DNA from: Lunularia cruciata
Lineage: Eukaryota > Streptophyta > Marchantiopsida > Lunulariales > Lunulariaceae
Assembly: GCA_948567375.1 (NCBI GenBank)
Contig: OX419755.1
Coordinates: 52,780,291 to 52,844,290, forward strand
Direction: 5' to 3'
Length of the DNA: 64,000 nucleotides
The notes below the pieces were generated by a model. It searched no databases. It had not been told where the DNA came from and saw only the letters and a list, made by a program, of their open reading frames with translations. Below are positions 22,474 to 33,907 of the stretch, piece by piece. Position 1 is the first letter of the stretch, and every line of letters starts with the position of its first letter. The translations under genes were made by a program, and so were the position numbers.

Positions 22474-22589
22474 AAAAGAAAGAATTGCATTTGAAGATAG
22501 AGAAGAGAAATTTTGATTTTTGAAGGTAAGAATCTATTGGGTGTAATACAAAATTTTGTGTTGATTGTGAATGTTATTTTAAAGATATA

Positions 22590-23584
22590 AATCTTCAAGA
22601 TGAACAAAGACAGATTCTCTTGGCTTCAAGCCAATTACATGGAGTGGCAAAACTATGGTGGCAATTCTAAGTGGAGTAAGCTTAATGGTAATTTGTTGCT
22701 CCAATCTCGACATGGGACAAATTCAAGAGAACAATAATTTGGAGATTCTAATCGGTGAATGTTGTATGAGATAGATTGGTAGAATTGCAATAGATTGGTT
22801 CTATGATGAGCTACATCACTTAGTTCCAAAATACCATAATGAAAATTCCTAAGATACTAGAAGGTGAAGCTTTGGCTCAATTTGTGAGGGGTTTGAAATC
22901 ACACATCAAATAGAAGTAACCATGTAGGAGGCCAAACACTTGGAAGATACCATGTAGTTGGTTGGGTGCTTTGATTCCTTGGTTGCCATAACTGGATCAT
23001 GATCTTGATCTAGACCTTCACAAACCTTATAGATACACCACACATAAGAGGAACCAACACCAATGGAGATTGATCTTATCCAATGGATACCCCTTGGCAG
23101 TAAAGACAAAGAAATATTGTGACAAAGATGGTGGTTGTTTCTAATGTTGCCAAATTGGACATTTCATTGCTAAATGTCCAACTAGGAATGTATGACCTCA
23201 ACTTATTGCCTAAATGGAGTTCCTAAAGTATGAGGATCAAGGAAACAAAGAATCCCAATAGGAGATATAGAACCACTTACTAAAAGCTTGATTTGTTTGA
23301 ATGGGATTGAAGACTTTACCTATGCAAGTTTGTTATACTTGCAAGGTATGATATCCAATTATAAAGTAGTATTTTGATTGATTATGTGAGTTTTGAGAAT
23401 TTCATGTTTATGTAATTGGCAAAGGAATTATATATTCTTATCAAGAAAGTATTTGGTAGTAGATTGATGATTGTGGATGGTAAAAAGCATTCTACATTTT
23501 GTGCTTCACATCCTATTACATTCAAGATTGGGAAATAGTGTTGAGAGTGTATGAGGTTTGTATGAGCTCCCCTAAACTATGAAT
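22590..23584 (+). pseudogene. Family C gag-protease fragment (C3)
   Basis: The plus strand, with many stops, reads as gag: QLHGVAKLWWQF near 22630 and GEALAQFVRGLKSHIK near 22870-22910. A zinc-knuckle remnant follows at about 23140-23175 (CCQIGHFIAKCP), then a protease region (23290-23570) matching 29871-30160 of C2. It contains the gag segment that C2 also has, so it is a separate copy and not the missing 5' half of C2. It stops at the junction with family B sequence at about 23585. Confidence 0.65.
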
Positions 23585-24251
23585 TTTTTTCTCTTTTCTT
23601 TCTCTCACTCTATAACTAATAGAGTATATACATGACTAACACCATTTGAGAATAATCCACCATAGTGAACACAAAAGTTTCAAGTTGCTCCAAGATTTCT
23701 ATAGCAACGTCAAATCCTAGAGTGCATATTAATCAAACCCTCATGGATTGTTTATCCATAAGTTGAAAGATTATCTCCATCATTAATCTTGAGAATTAGT
23801 TGATGAAGGTGGTAGTATTTATGTAGCTGTACTAAGACTCTCTCCAAGATCCTTCACCAAAGTCTCTTGTGGTACCCACATTTTTTGCTTTTTTTGAAAT
23901 GGAGAAGAAGAAGTGTATAGAGAAGTCAGATTGCGCCTATATGGCCAAAGAAGGCAAAGAAAAGAGTCTTCGGGATGAAACCCAGTGTAATGTGGCTTTG
24001 GGTCATAAGGCAAAGTACTCGGAATTGCCCTATCAGCATACAACCCAAAGTAAGGAGTCTTTGTATTAGGGGTGCTCAACCCAAGGCGAGGACAGTGTAA
24101 CAACTTTCCTTTGGGGCAAGAGATTCAAGAAGGGACTGTTCAAAAACGGCGGTCAAACGCATGAAGGACACTTGATAGTGACAAGAGCATGCAAGAGGTA
24201 TGATTTCTCAATAGAAACTCAAATTGAAGAGAGACAAAGAAGGTGCAACTC

Positions 24252-24258
24252 TATAAAA
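24252..24258 (+). promoter_or_regulatory. Putative TATA box, family A LTR copy 3
   Basis: CTCTATAAAAATTG again, 27 bases before the ATG at 24279. Confidence 0.5.
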
Positions 24259-24278
24259 ATTGGGCTAAAGACAAAGTG

Positions 24279-26876
24279 ATGACAAGCAATTTTCCTTTGC
24301 CGTTAAGAAGTCATCTTGCAAGAGAAGGGGGGAAGGGAAGTAGAGTCAAAGATGCATTGGTGTGTAGAAGAGAATTTGAGAGAGCTAATCTGGGAGTCAA
24401 TAGGAAGAATAGTCCCCAGGCCAGAGAGGAAGAGAGAAAGATGGGAGGAGGGAAGAAGAACTCTAAATTCTTAGTGAGAAATCATGCAATTTGGAGGTTA
24501 GATGTGATTGCAAGAATTGAAGTCTTGAGCAGACTTCAGATCACATTTTGGCGTGGAACTAGAATGTGAGCTTTCCAGGGTTCATGACTGAGATAATTGA
24601 GAGTAGATGTCTTGATGGCCCCAAAGAAGAAGGGAAGAGAGGTAATCCGGCTTGTTGGATGGAGTCGGATTGGAGGTTAGTACTCAGAAGAGAAGCAGGT
24701 GTGGAGCAAGGTGCAACGTTCTTGGGGAAGGGAGAAGTAGCATAAGAAACCCAAGAGGTGAGAGATGCTTTCTCTATGAAGCGCACAAAGAATGGATACA
24801 AAGTAGAGAGTTACAAGGATCCTGTCAAGTGAGGGATCATGAGTGCTCTAATGGCAATCTTGAAGCCATAGAGAACAACTTATGTGATGAAGCACCAAGC
24901 GGTGTTCTTCCATAAGATGTTTGCAAAAGAGCCGATTAACTGTGCAAAGTGCTTTCATGGGCAAACAAGACAGATGGTGTGGAAATTTGCAAGATAAATC
25001 ACCTTTGCATTACATTGTGCCATTTGCAATGCATTTTTATTTGGGGCTAAACTTGCTCAATGCGGCAGAGCACAACAAAATGGCGTCACATTTCTATCCC
25101 GACTTAAGAAAGGAGGTTGACACGGAGGAACAGCAGTACATTCTTCATATCAAGAGTAGTGATGAGTACTACGCGTAGATGGGGAAGAATGTGCAGTTGG
25201 ACATGAGTACTCCAAAGTCAAAGAAGAGGAGTTGACAAGGAGAAGGAGAAGACATCAAGAAAATAAGACCTCGGAAGACCAGAAGAGTAAACCAAAGGAA
25301 ACGTATGGTAGTAATTGCATCGTCAAAGGAAGAATCAGAGGGCAAAGCTGAGTGCAAGTCCGAAGACTTAGAAAGAGAAGAAGAACCCAAGCTCACATTG
25401 CAAAGTGGAGACACAAGTAGTGACAGCGATGATGGAAGAGAGATGACATCGGTACCCAAAATAGAAGAAGCCAGGATGGAGATAGAGGAGAAAGGTAACG
25501 CAAAGTTAGAAGATGAAGTGCCAGAGGAGGAAGAGAGAAAAGTTACCATTCAACAAGGAGTTTGTCCCAAGAAAAAGGCAAAGTGTGAAGCGGGGCTGAG
25601 CAAGGTAAGAGAAGAGGAGAATGCAAGTTCGGAAAGTGAAGCATCCATTCCTATACAACGGTTGTAGCTTAGAAGATGAGTATCGAGAGAAGAAGAGGTG
25701 AAGAAAGAGATCACTCTGCAAGTCAAAGTAGCCACGAGTGAAGGAGTGGAGTACCTACGGGAGGTTGTGTGTCCCTTATTGGTGAAGTTAGAACACAAGA
25801 AGAAGGAGATGCAGTCAAAGTGTCCGGAGGTGAAGATTGTGTTGCAGGTGCTAGCCTGATTAGAAGAAGAGAACTCGGAATTGAAGAAGAGTATAATCCG
25901 AGGTGAGGAGAAAAAGGAAGTACTACAAGTAGATGAAGTAGTATAGAATCAAGTGATTGAGAACTTGAAGAGAGAAGCAAGGAATCAGGAGGAGCTCATA
26001 GAACAGAGTGACATAGCAAGGGAAAGACAAGTAGCTGAGTATGAAATCTTGAAGCAGCAATTTGTTGATTTGAGATTAGAGATTATCCATGCTATGGCAA
26101 GAGTAGCCAAGAGAGAACAAGAGCTTGATAGGGTGATGGAAAGTGTAGAAGAGAAGAAGAAGCTTTGGCAACAAGAGTTGACTGTGCGGTATAGAGAAGA
26201 AGAGAGGTTGAGAGAGTTACTTCGCAATCAAGAGTAGAAGATTGTACGAAAGGAGAAGGAGAAGGAGGTTGTGAAAGCCGAGTTTGAAGCAAAATTGGCA
26301 ATGTACCGAGAAGATTGGCTTGCAGATCAAGAACAGGAGAGGAAAATGAGATTGGAGCCATTAAAAGAGATCGTGATTAGGATGAATGCGATGTTGAGTA
26401 CCAAGGCTAGTGTGCATATCAAAGAGACGAGGCTGCACAAGCTAAAGTTGTTGGTGCAGGAGACGAGGAGGAGACATGCAAAGGACAAAGACTTGAATGC
26501 TTTGTTGATCAGTCTAAGAACTCATGCAGATAGGAAGATATTGGAAGTAGAAGACAATATCACGATTAGATTAGACTTAGTGAAATAAGAGATAGATAAA
26601 CTTTGGAAGGATGTCAGAGCAAAACCCAAAGTAGATGAAGTAGGAGTGCAGATGTCTTCAGAGTTACCATTGGAGACATTAGAGAAGAGTGGGTTGGGAG
26701 ATAAGGAGTTAGATAGATTACCCACTAGTGAAATTTCAGATCAGGAAAGAGAACTGTTAGATTTGGTAGAGGAATTAGGAGTTGTGAAACCCAAGGATAG
26801 AGTAGTAGGGAGTGAAGTTACTTTGGTTTTGGGTTTGAAAGCCAAGGAAGAAGTAGACATCGGATTGGATAAGTAA
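24279..26876 (+). pseudogene. LTR-borne ORF of family A, copy 3
   Basis: It has the same architecture as copies 1 and 2: a start reading NFPLPLRSHL, second Met at 24441 (MGGGKKNSKF), a broken globular part to about 25160, an acidic segment near 25305-25530, then an extensive coiled coil. The longest open pieces are 25305-25667, 25953-26237 and 26271-26588. The end at 26874-26876 corresponds to the stop position of the other copies. There are about ten stops or frame changes. It retains the tail ISDQERELLDLVEEL. It provides the third sequence needed to infer the ancestral frame. Confidence 0.7.
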
Positions 26877-27666
26877 CAAATTTGAGATTTGAAGAGGCAA
26901 ATATGAAGAGGTGCATTGTCATTTCGGATCTGCAGGTTTGTAGAGTTGTTAGGAAGAGGTATATTAGGAAGATAATTGTCATTTTCTTCACTATTTAAGA
27001 GTGGCATTTGTAGTCTTATGTTGTTCAGTGCTAATAATTTCTGAGAATAGATAAAGCAAAGTGCTATGAAGCAGTGCTTGTTGCTTGAGCTCGATTCCAA
27101 GTATCAACTTTGTGTTTGTAATTGTGAGTGTGTGAAGAGATTTGAAGTGCAAGTCAATGTGCTTGTTGGATGTTGGATTCCACAGCCTTGATCTTTGTTT
27201 GGTGTGTTTGATCTTGAATGAAGTGCAATCGGAGCAATGCCTTGATAGATCTGAGAGGAATTGTAGTTTTGGTAGTACTTTGCATTTGTGAGTGCAGCAC
27301 AAAGTTTATGTGAAGCAATTTTGATTGAGGAAGTTGTGCCTTCGGTGGAGGGGTAAAACACAATTTTGAGGCAAAGTCGTTTTGTAGTGAAGTGCCATTT
27401 TTGGGAGAGCCTGAATCATCACAATCAAGATTGTTTGGAAAGAATTGAAGGTGTTGTGATTAAGGAGTGTTACTTTGTGACAAGACTGAGTCAGTGCTTG
27501 TTACTCTCTTTTGGGTGTGGTTTCTACCTGAGAGATCAAAGACGTAACCAAGAAGAAATGCAATTGTTACTTTGCTTTGTATTTGGACATTTCTGACTCA
27601 TATTTCTGCGGGAACAAACTTTACTTACCTGATTACCACAAAAGTGATATTTGCCGGGTTTTCACA

Positions 27667-28207
27667 TCTCCAAAAGTAATTTTACTCTACTACACTCATG
27701 TCCTTTTGGAAGGCCTTCAACTCTACAAACCTCACACAACTCCTTGGTTTTAGATCTTCTCCCTCAAAATCTTGGTGATGAAGATCCAACATGCAAACCC
27801 AAGTCAAGTAAGCCTCTCCTTTCCCTTAATCTCTTGCTCTCAAAGGTCAATGGACATGAAATTGCCTTATGTCCCTCTCTCTCTCCCTTCTTAGACTCAC
27901 TCTTTCCTCCACGTGGTGCAGGTTTTTGGATCCTCTCAACACTCTTTTCAAATTCTATTGTAAACTCTCTTTTCCTCAAATCCACCCCTACAATCACCCT
28001 TGGGGAACCTTGCATAGTCTCAATTTCCACTCTTGATGACACTCCATGTTCCCAAGATGAATCTAAACATTCAAACATGCTTTTTGTTGCTCTCAAACTT
28101 CTCATGCATGAGATCTCAACTCTGCAGAATTGACCCTTCCTTGCAATTTCACTCAAATCTCTCAACAAGTATGTGATAGTCCTCTGAAATGTTTCATACT
28201 TGATCAA
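27667..28207 (-). pseudogene. B3 extra zinc-motif ORF
   Basis: One open frame 28207-27764 (147 codons) covers the N-terminal part of the extra ORF without the two small insertions seen in the intact element, so it shows the original join: MFECLDSSWEHG, then VIVGVDLRKREFTIEF. The first zinc knuckle is damaged: the segment reads KKGEREGHKAISC, with both leading cysteines lost. The start is a non-ATG codon; upstream the frame runs back to TTTGCAGG, which could be a splice acceptor. Confidence 0.65.
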
Positions 28208-28906
28208 AACTCCAGTGTATTCCTCCCTGCAAAGTTTTAAATCTTTTCATTGAGCCATTTGGCCTAGACACCTTTCTATTCAGCACATATATTTCAGATT
28301 TGGTCTGAAAACCACACCCCTCACTTCAAAAACTCATAACTCCATGCTCAAGAATTATCTTTCTTTAATTTTTGTGTCAGTAGGTAGGATATAACATACT
28401 AAATTTTCTTGGAAAGTTTCACAAAAATCCACTAAAAATTGAAGAAATGGCAGACTCTGAACAATTTTCCAGAGAGCGTGCAATTGCGGGAGCAGTTTAC
28501 ATTATCAACTTTCAAAAGTTCTAGCCAAATGCGCATAATAGCTCTCACAATAATTCCAAGTTTGCTAACTGAAAGATAGCCCAAGCTATCATGTGTAGAA
28601 ATTTCAAGTTCAGATCTCAAACCTAAGATTTTGCCCAAAATCACCTTAATCCCCAAAATCTGCAATCCACCTCACACAATCTCTCCAAATCCTCTCATGT
28701 ATACAAGATGTACAAAATCACTTCAAAGATATCATAATGAACTACATGGTATACAAATGGATCTTGGTTCTCTAACATAAGTTCAGCCCTATCCTCTCCT
28801 AATGTTCTCTCCAAGTGAGCTCTCATAGCCTCCTTCTGCCTAATGTAAAATTGAACACGGAACATTATCTTGCCTTCTAGAGAGGTCTCGGCAACAGAAC
28901 CAAGAG
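28208..28906 (-). other. B3 5' untranslated region
   Basis: It matches 41704-42181 of the intact element and then extends about 200 bases further toward the LTR. The extra part (28690-28906) is absent from the intact copy. No ORF is recognised. Confidence 0.6.
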
Positions 28907-29592
28907 TGTATGCCGACCTGTCTCTCACTTAGGATGAACCTCTGATGTCTATTATGGTAGTGCACCATGGACTATGAAGGCAAGGAACCGCAACTCCATC
29001 ATACTCCTCCAAGGCTAACACTCCAAGACTCAAGACATTGCTCACTAGAGAACTCAATGAAAGAGAGATGGTTGCAAATGAAATGATGATGAGTACCTTG
29101 CCCCTTGTTTATATACTTGTGAAATAATTACATACCAAAGTTACTAATTACCATAGTAACTCAAGTTACTAAACTAAAAGTCAAGTAAAGTCAAAAAGTA
29201 GAGAGGAATATCCATTCACATGGGCATATTCCACTAGCATGTGATCTAATCTTGACCCAACCACTAAATCAAGGATTCCTTCACATGGGCTATCCTTGGA
29301 CTAAAGAAGAATCCAAAACAAAAAGGCTTGCGGGCCCAAGAGTTCTCAACTCTTTCCTCAAAGCCAAACACCTAGGAATAATACCAAGTCAACACACTAG
29401 AATCCAAAATAGTAGTGTTCATCTTTTCCACTTCTTCTAAAGTAAGGTCTCCTCTATCTTAGCTATGACTAACTCTAGCTAATCATGAATAATGTAGAAC
29501 TATCTTTTATCTCTATATAAATAATACCTCTCAAGTACTTGTTATACCAAGCTAAATATCACAATACCACACATGCACAAATGGGTGTTACA
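28907..29592 (-). mobile_element. 5' LTR of B3
   Basis: It aligns end to end with the 679-base LTRs of the intact copy. The inner end is changed to TGTATGCCGACCTG against TGTGAGCCGGCCTG. The outer end GGGTGTTACA at 29592 abuts family C gag directly. Confidence 0.85.
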
Positions 29593-30269
29593 GACCTTGA
29601 CCTCCATAGAACCTACCCATACACTATACAGGGTGGAGGAGCCGGCACCAATGGAGATTGATGCCATTCAACAAAGATCACTTGGCACTGTAGATAGAGA
29701 GAAACTACGACAAAATGGTGTTTTTTTATTATTGCCAATTGGGACATTGCATTACTGAATGTCCACTCAAGAATGAGCAACCTCAACAAGTGCCTAGTGG
29801 AGTTTGTGGAGCGGAATGATCAAGGAAAAAAGGAATCCTAGTAGGAGATTTCAAGCCGCCAATTGGGAGCTTGATTAATTCTAATGGGATTGAAGGTTTG
29901 ACCTATGCAAGTTTGCTTCACTTGCAAGGTACAATATCTAATTGGGGTTATAGGATTTTGGTTGATTTTGGAAGTTTAGAGAATTGTATGTCTATGCAAG
30001 TAGCAAAGAAATTGGGTATTCCTATCAAGCCAATAATTGGAAGTAGATTTATGATGGCGGATGGTAGAAAGGGTTCTGCATTCCGTACCTCACATTCTAT
30101 TACCTTCAAGATTGGGAAGGAGTATTTGGAGTGTATGAGGTTTGTAGTGGCACCTCTATACTACGATGTCATTTTAGGACTACATTGGCTTGAGCGTCAT
30201 AGGTTCAATTTGATTGGACCCAATGACAAATTCAAGTATAACACCAAGGTAGGAATTTGTGATTAGGTT
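29593..30269 (+). pseudogene. C2 gag C-terminus and protease
   Basis: EPAPMEIDAIQQRS and a zinc-knuckle remnant CQLGHCITECP (about 29730-29765) mark the gag end. The protease frame 29871-30266 reads RILVDFGSLENCMS, where the usual DSG/DTG is DFG, and DVILGLHWLERHRFNLIG. A TAG near 29848 and a frame change separate gag from protease. The frame stops at 30264-30266. Confidence 0.75.
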
Positions 30270-30316
30270 GTCTGGCACCTCTGAGTAAGACACTTAAAAA
30301 TATTCAGTCCCAAGAT

Positions 30317-30500
30317 ATGAAGTTTGTCAAGAAGGTATCTATAGAGCAAGCCTTGAAGGGAGATGAGTTCCAAGATGGGAAGTTTACCGGGAAAGTAGCC
30401 ATGGAGCAAACTTTAAAGAAATATGAGTCCCTAGATGGGAAGTTTGTTAGTGAAGCAACCATAGAGCAAGCTTTGGAGGAAGATAAGTATATTTTTGTGG
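30317..30500 (+). repeat. Three 60-base in-frame tandem repeats in C2 pol linker
   Basis: Three consecutive units translate as KFVKKVSIEQALKGDE, KFTGKVAMEQTLKKYE and KFVSEATIEQALEEDK, each 20 codons with about 70% similarity. They lie between protease and RT, in a place where family members normally carry variable linker. Confidence 0.85.
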
Positions 30501-30559
30501 TGTGGATCAAGCCAATTGCACAAAGACAATCTAAGGAAGGCCAAGAGCCTAAGTAAGCA

Positions 30560-32000
30560 ATGGTTGATCAGATGGTTTAGGAGTTTGTGGACGTGTTTCC
30601 GGATGATCTACCAAAGGGATTACCCTCCAATTGTGGTATGACCTTCAAGATTGAGCTATTGCCAAGGAGTACTCTAGTGAGTAGACCAATTTATCGGCTC
30701 TCACCAAAGAAGTTGGAGGAGTTGCAAACAACACTTACGGAGTTGTTGGAGGAGTTACGAGCAACACTTAAAAAGTTGTTGGAGAAGGACTTCATACAAC
30801 ATAGTACCTCTCCTTTGGGAGCACCGGTACTATTTGTTCCAAAGAAGGATTGAAGACTTCATTTCTATATTGATTATCGTGGGCTCAATAAGCAAACAAT
30901 GAAGAATGTGTATCCTTTACCTTGGATTGATGACTTGCTTGATCAATTGAGTGTAGCACAATACTTTTCCAAGTTGGATCTCTGCAATGGCTATTGGAAA
31001 ATCCCCATTGATAAGGAGGATCTAAAAAAGACTACCTTTTGCACAAGGTATGGGCATTTTGAGTGGAGAGTTCTACCTTTAGGGCTCACTAATGCTCCAA
31101 TAGTCTTCATAGATCATATGCATCTGGTGTTGGATGGACTATTGGATCAAAACATGGTGGTGTTCTTGGATGAATATCTTAATATATAGCAAGATAGAGG
31201 CAAAACATGTGAATCATGTGCAAGAAGTCCTAAGACAACAACGATAATGGAAATTTTATTGCAAGAAGTTGAATTGTACCTTTTGGCAAAACAAAGTCAC
31301 CTTCTTGGGTCACAAGATCTCATTGGAAGGGATCATGGTGGAAGAAGAGAAATCAGGCCATTATTGATTGCCTACTCCAAAGGATGTTACAGAAGTACAG
31401 GTATTTAATGGATTGGCCAATTTTTACCAACGGTTCATCCATTATTATGCTCATGTGGCTGCACTATTGGCTGACCTCTCAGGGAAGAACTCAAGCTTCC
31501 AATAGACCACCAAGCATGAAGAAGCATTCCAGAAGCTGAAACATATGGTGTCTTCAAGACACATCTATCAACCATATGATCCTTAACTACCTTGTGTGGT
31601 TGATTTTGATGCTTCTAACTTTGCAATTGGAGCTATGTTGCAACAGGAATTCCTAAATGGACTACATCCCATTGCCTTTGTATCTCACCAACTAAATACA
31701 ACTGAAATAAATTACTTTGTTTGAGATTGGGAACAAATTGCAATGGTATATGCCACCAAAGTATGGAGGCATTATCTCTTGGAGAAACAAGTGATCATAC
31801 AAATTGATCACAAACCATTGTTGCAGACCTTACACTTGGAACACATGAAGAGTCAACATCATCAATAGGAGAAGCAACTCTAATTTTTTGACATCAAACT
31901 TGAGTACAAACCAGGTTGGTTCCATGTCATCCCTGATGCTCTATCATGACGACCTGATTTGAAGTCTCTTCCTCTCATCACGGCTGCAATTACAATAGCA
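30560..32000 (+). pseudogene. C2 reverse transcriptase and RNase H
   Basis: RT frames 30587-30853 and 30899-31189 contain [52 protein letters not shown] and LPLGLTNAP. The active-site box is damaged: VVFLDEYLNI in place of FLDDILIYS, caused by a small indel near 31170. A 39-base-like duplication near 30720-30780 repeats the QTTLTELLEELRATLKKLLE segment. RNase H (VDFDASNFAIGAML) follows near 31600 with several stops. Confidence 0.8.
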
Positions 32001-33200
32001 ACAATTGACTCCAAGGTCCAAAATGAGTTTTGGTCAGCTCTACAACAAGATCTCTTCTTCCAAATGGTACATGGTTGTCTTATAGCATGTGACAAGGAGT
32101 ACAACACCTTCTCCTTCAAGGAAGGCCTTCTATTCCATGAGGACCGGATCTGTGTTCCAACCAAAGGTGATCTCTAACTTGTGCATCTTCAAGAAGCCCA
32201 TGATTTACCAATAGCTAGTCATATGGGTGTGGAAAAGACCTTGGGTACCCTCCAATGCCAATGGTGGTAGCCAAACATGACACAAGATATTCAAGAGTTT
32301 GTCCAATTGTGTGAAAGCTGCCAACATAACATGGCCAGCAACCAAAGCCAAGTGGACTCCTTCAACCACTCCCCATTCCATCCACTCAATAAGACTATGT
32401 GAGTTTGGATCTCATCACATCCTTACCCAAGACAAAGCAAGGACACATAACAATCGTGGTGTTTGTGGATAAGCTTAGTAAGAAAATCCACTTGGCACTA
32501 ACCTTTGATGCCGTGAATGCTCCAACCTTAGCGCAAATCTACTATGACAATGTCTTCAAGCATCATGGGATGCCATGTGTACTCATCTCCAACCGTGATC
32601 CTTGATTCATTGGGAAGTTTTAGCAAGCACTCTTCCAAATACTTGGCACCAAGCTTGCTTTGTCCATGGCCTATCATCCTCAAACTGATGGACAAACTGA
32701 ACGTGCAAATTGTACCTTGGAAGATATGATGCATGCCTTTGTCAATGTCCACCATACCAATTGGGATGAATGTCTTGTAGTTGTAGAATTTGCCTACAAC
32801 AATTCCAAATAGGCAAGCATCAAATTTTCTCCTTTCTTTCTCAATTTTGGCCAAGATTCACTTGTTCCAGATTCTCTTCTTGCTCCTCCTCCATCTAAGG
32901 TCCCTCATTCTTCAACCTTCTTGATCATCATCTTCCAATCTCTCCAACAAGCCAAATCTTACCTCCTTGTTGCTCAGAATCTTCAGAAATGATATGTGGA
33001 CCACCATTGTCGTGATCTTACCTTTGAAGTTGGTGATAAAGTCATGTTATCTTCTAGTAACCTACCCTTCCCATTTGATAACCAAGTTTGTAAACTTGCC
33101 CCTAATTAGATAGAAATCCTTTGATATCACCCAAATCATCTCTCATGTTGCTTATTGACTTGCCTTACCTTGTCATATGTGCATCCACCCTATCTTTCAT
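32001..33200 (+). pseudogene. C2 integrase
   Basis: The zinc region lies near 32210-32330 and the core in frame 32399-32605: SLDLITSLPKTKQGHITIVV and FKHHGMPCVLISNRDP. The part around the catalytic Glu follows in another frame (DGQTERANCTLEDM near 32690). It shows the site (near 32628) where a family A element later landed in the C1 copy. Confidence 0.8.
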
Positions 33201-33430
33201 ATTTCCAAGTTAAAACACTTTGTTCCTAACCCATCTTCCTTTTCTTCTTGTGTCCAACCTCCTCCTCATCCTATCCTTATCAATGATCATGAGGAGTATG
33301 AAGTTGATTGTATCACGTTGCCACATTCAACAAGGACACCAACAACATAAGGAGTACGAGGTCCTTTGGAAAGGGAATCTCCTTCATTATGTCACATGGG
33401 AACCTCTTTCTCACCTCCAAAATGCATAAA
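33201..33430 (+). pseudogene. C2 chromodomain
   Basis: DHEEYEVDCI, a frame change near 33310, then HKEYEVLWKGNLLHYVTWEP to the stop near 33429. Aromatic-cage residues (Tyr, Trp, Trp) are retained. Confidence 0.8.
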
Positions 33431-33495
33431 TGGCCATCCAAGAGTTTGAAGCTTCAATGGCAACAAGGACGTCACCAACTAGCGGTGGGGGAATA

Positions 33496-33907
33496 TGTAA
33501 TAATATGGAGTTTAGCGATGTAGTTAGTAAGGCTCACAAAGTAGAGAATAAGCCAAATTAGCCCAGAGTATTCTAGAAGCATCTAGGAAGCTTCTTGGGA
33601 AGCTTCCCGACTAGCTTAACTTGCACCCCAAGTAGGTAGCTTCTAGAAGCTTCCAACTAGCTTAGCTTGCATGCCAAGTAGGCAACTTCTAGAAGGAAGT
33701 TTCTTGAGAAGCTTCTTGGTTAACTTGGCTTGCACTCTAAGAAAGCGGCTCAAGGAAGCTTCTTGAGAAGCTTCTCAAGGGCCTTGTATGCTACCTATAA
33801 ATACCAAAGCCAAAGCTCATGCTAGGCATTTGGAGTTTTCCCACATTCAAGTGTCCCAATGTGAGTTTCCATTCTCCTATTTCTCTCCTCGTGCTCGGTC
33901 TTCTACA
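33496..33907 (+). mobile_element. C2 3' LTR with heat-shock-element-like arrays
   Basis: It starts TGTAATAATATGG; the probable end is TTCTACA at 33907, uncertain by several bases. Alternating nGAAn/nTTCn units occur at 33586-33607, 33640-33654 (CTTCT AGAAG CTTCC, contiguous), 33686-33695, 33707-33716 and 33754-33775, all upstream of a TATAAATA at 33796-33803. It carries more copies than the C1 LTR. Confidence 0.7.

Larger units (their letters stand above)
23868..27666 (+). mobile_element. Family A solo LTR, copy 3 (3799 bp)
   Basis: It begins TGTGGTACCCAC and ends TTTTCACA. Flanks are TCTCT (23863-23867) and TCTCC (27667-27671), a 5-bp duplication with one change; the unbroken target in other B copies reads AGTYTCCAAAAG. 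CpG sites present in copy 2 are mostly TG or CA here, so it is likely the oldest copy. Confidence 0.85.
23585..29592 (-). mobile_element. Family B copy B3, 3'-truncated, with family A solo LTR inside
   Basis: 23585-23867 and 27667-28906 together match 40850-42181 of the intact element (gag leader, extra zinc ORF, 5' untranslated region), and 28907-29592 is the 5' LTR. Everything downstream in element sense (gag, pol, 3' LTR) is missing at the 23585 junction. The family A LTR at 23868-27666 splits the extra ORF tail region. Confidence 0.8.
29593..33907 (+). mobile_element. Family C chromovirus copy C2 (5'-truncated)
   Basis: It starts inside gag at the B3 LTR edge and continues through protease, RT, RNase H, integrase and chromodomain to a purine tract (GCGGTGGGGGAATA) and a 3' LTR at 33496. 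Parts are longer and less broken than C1. It lacks a 5' LTR. Confidence 0.85.
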
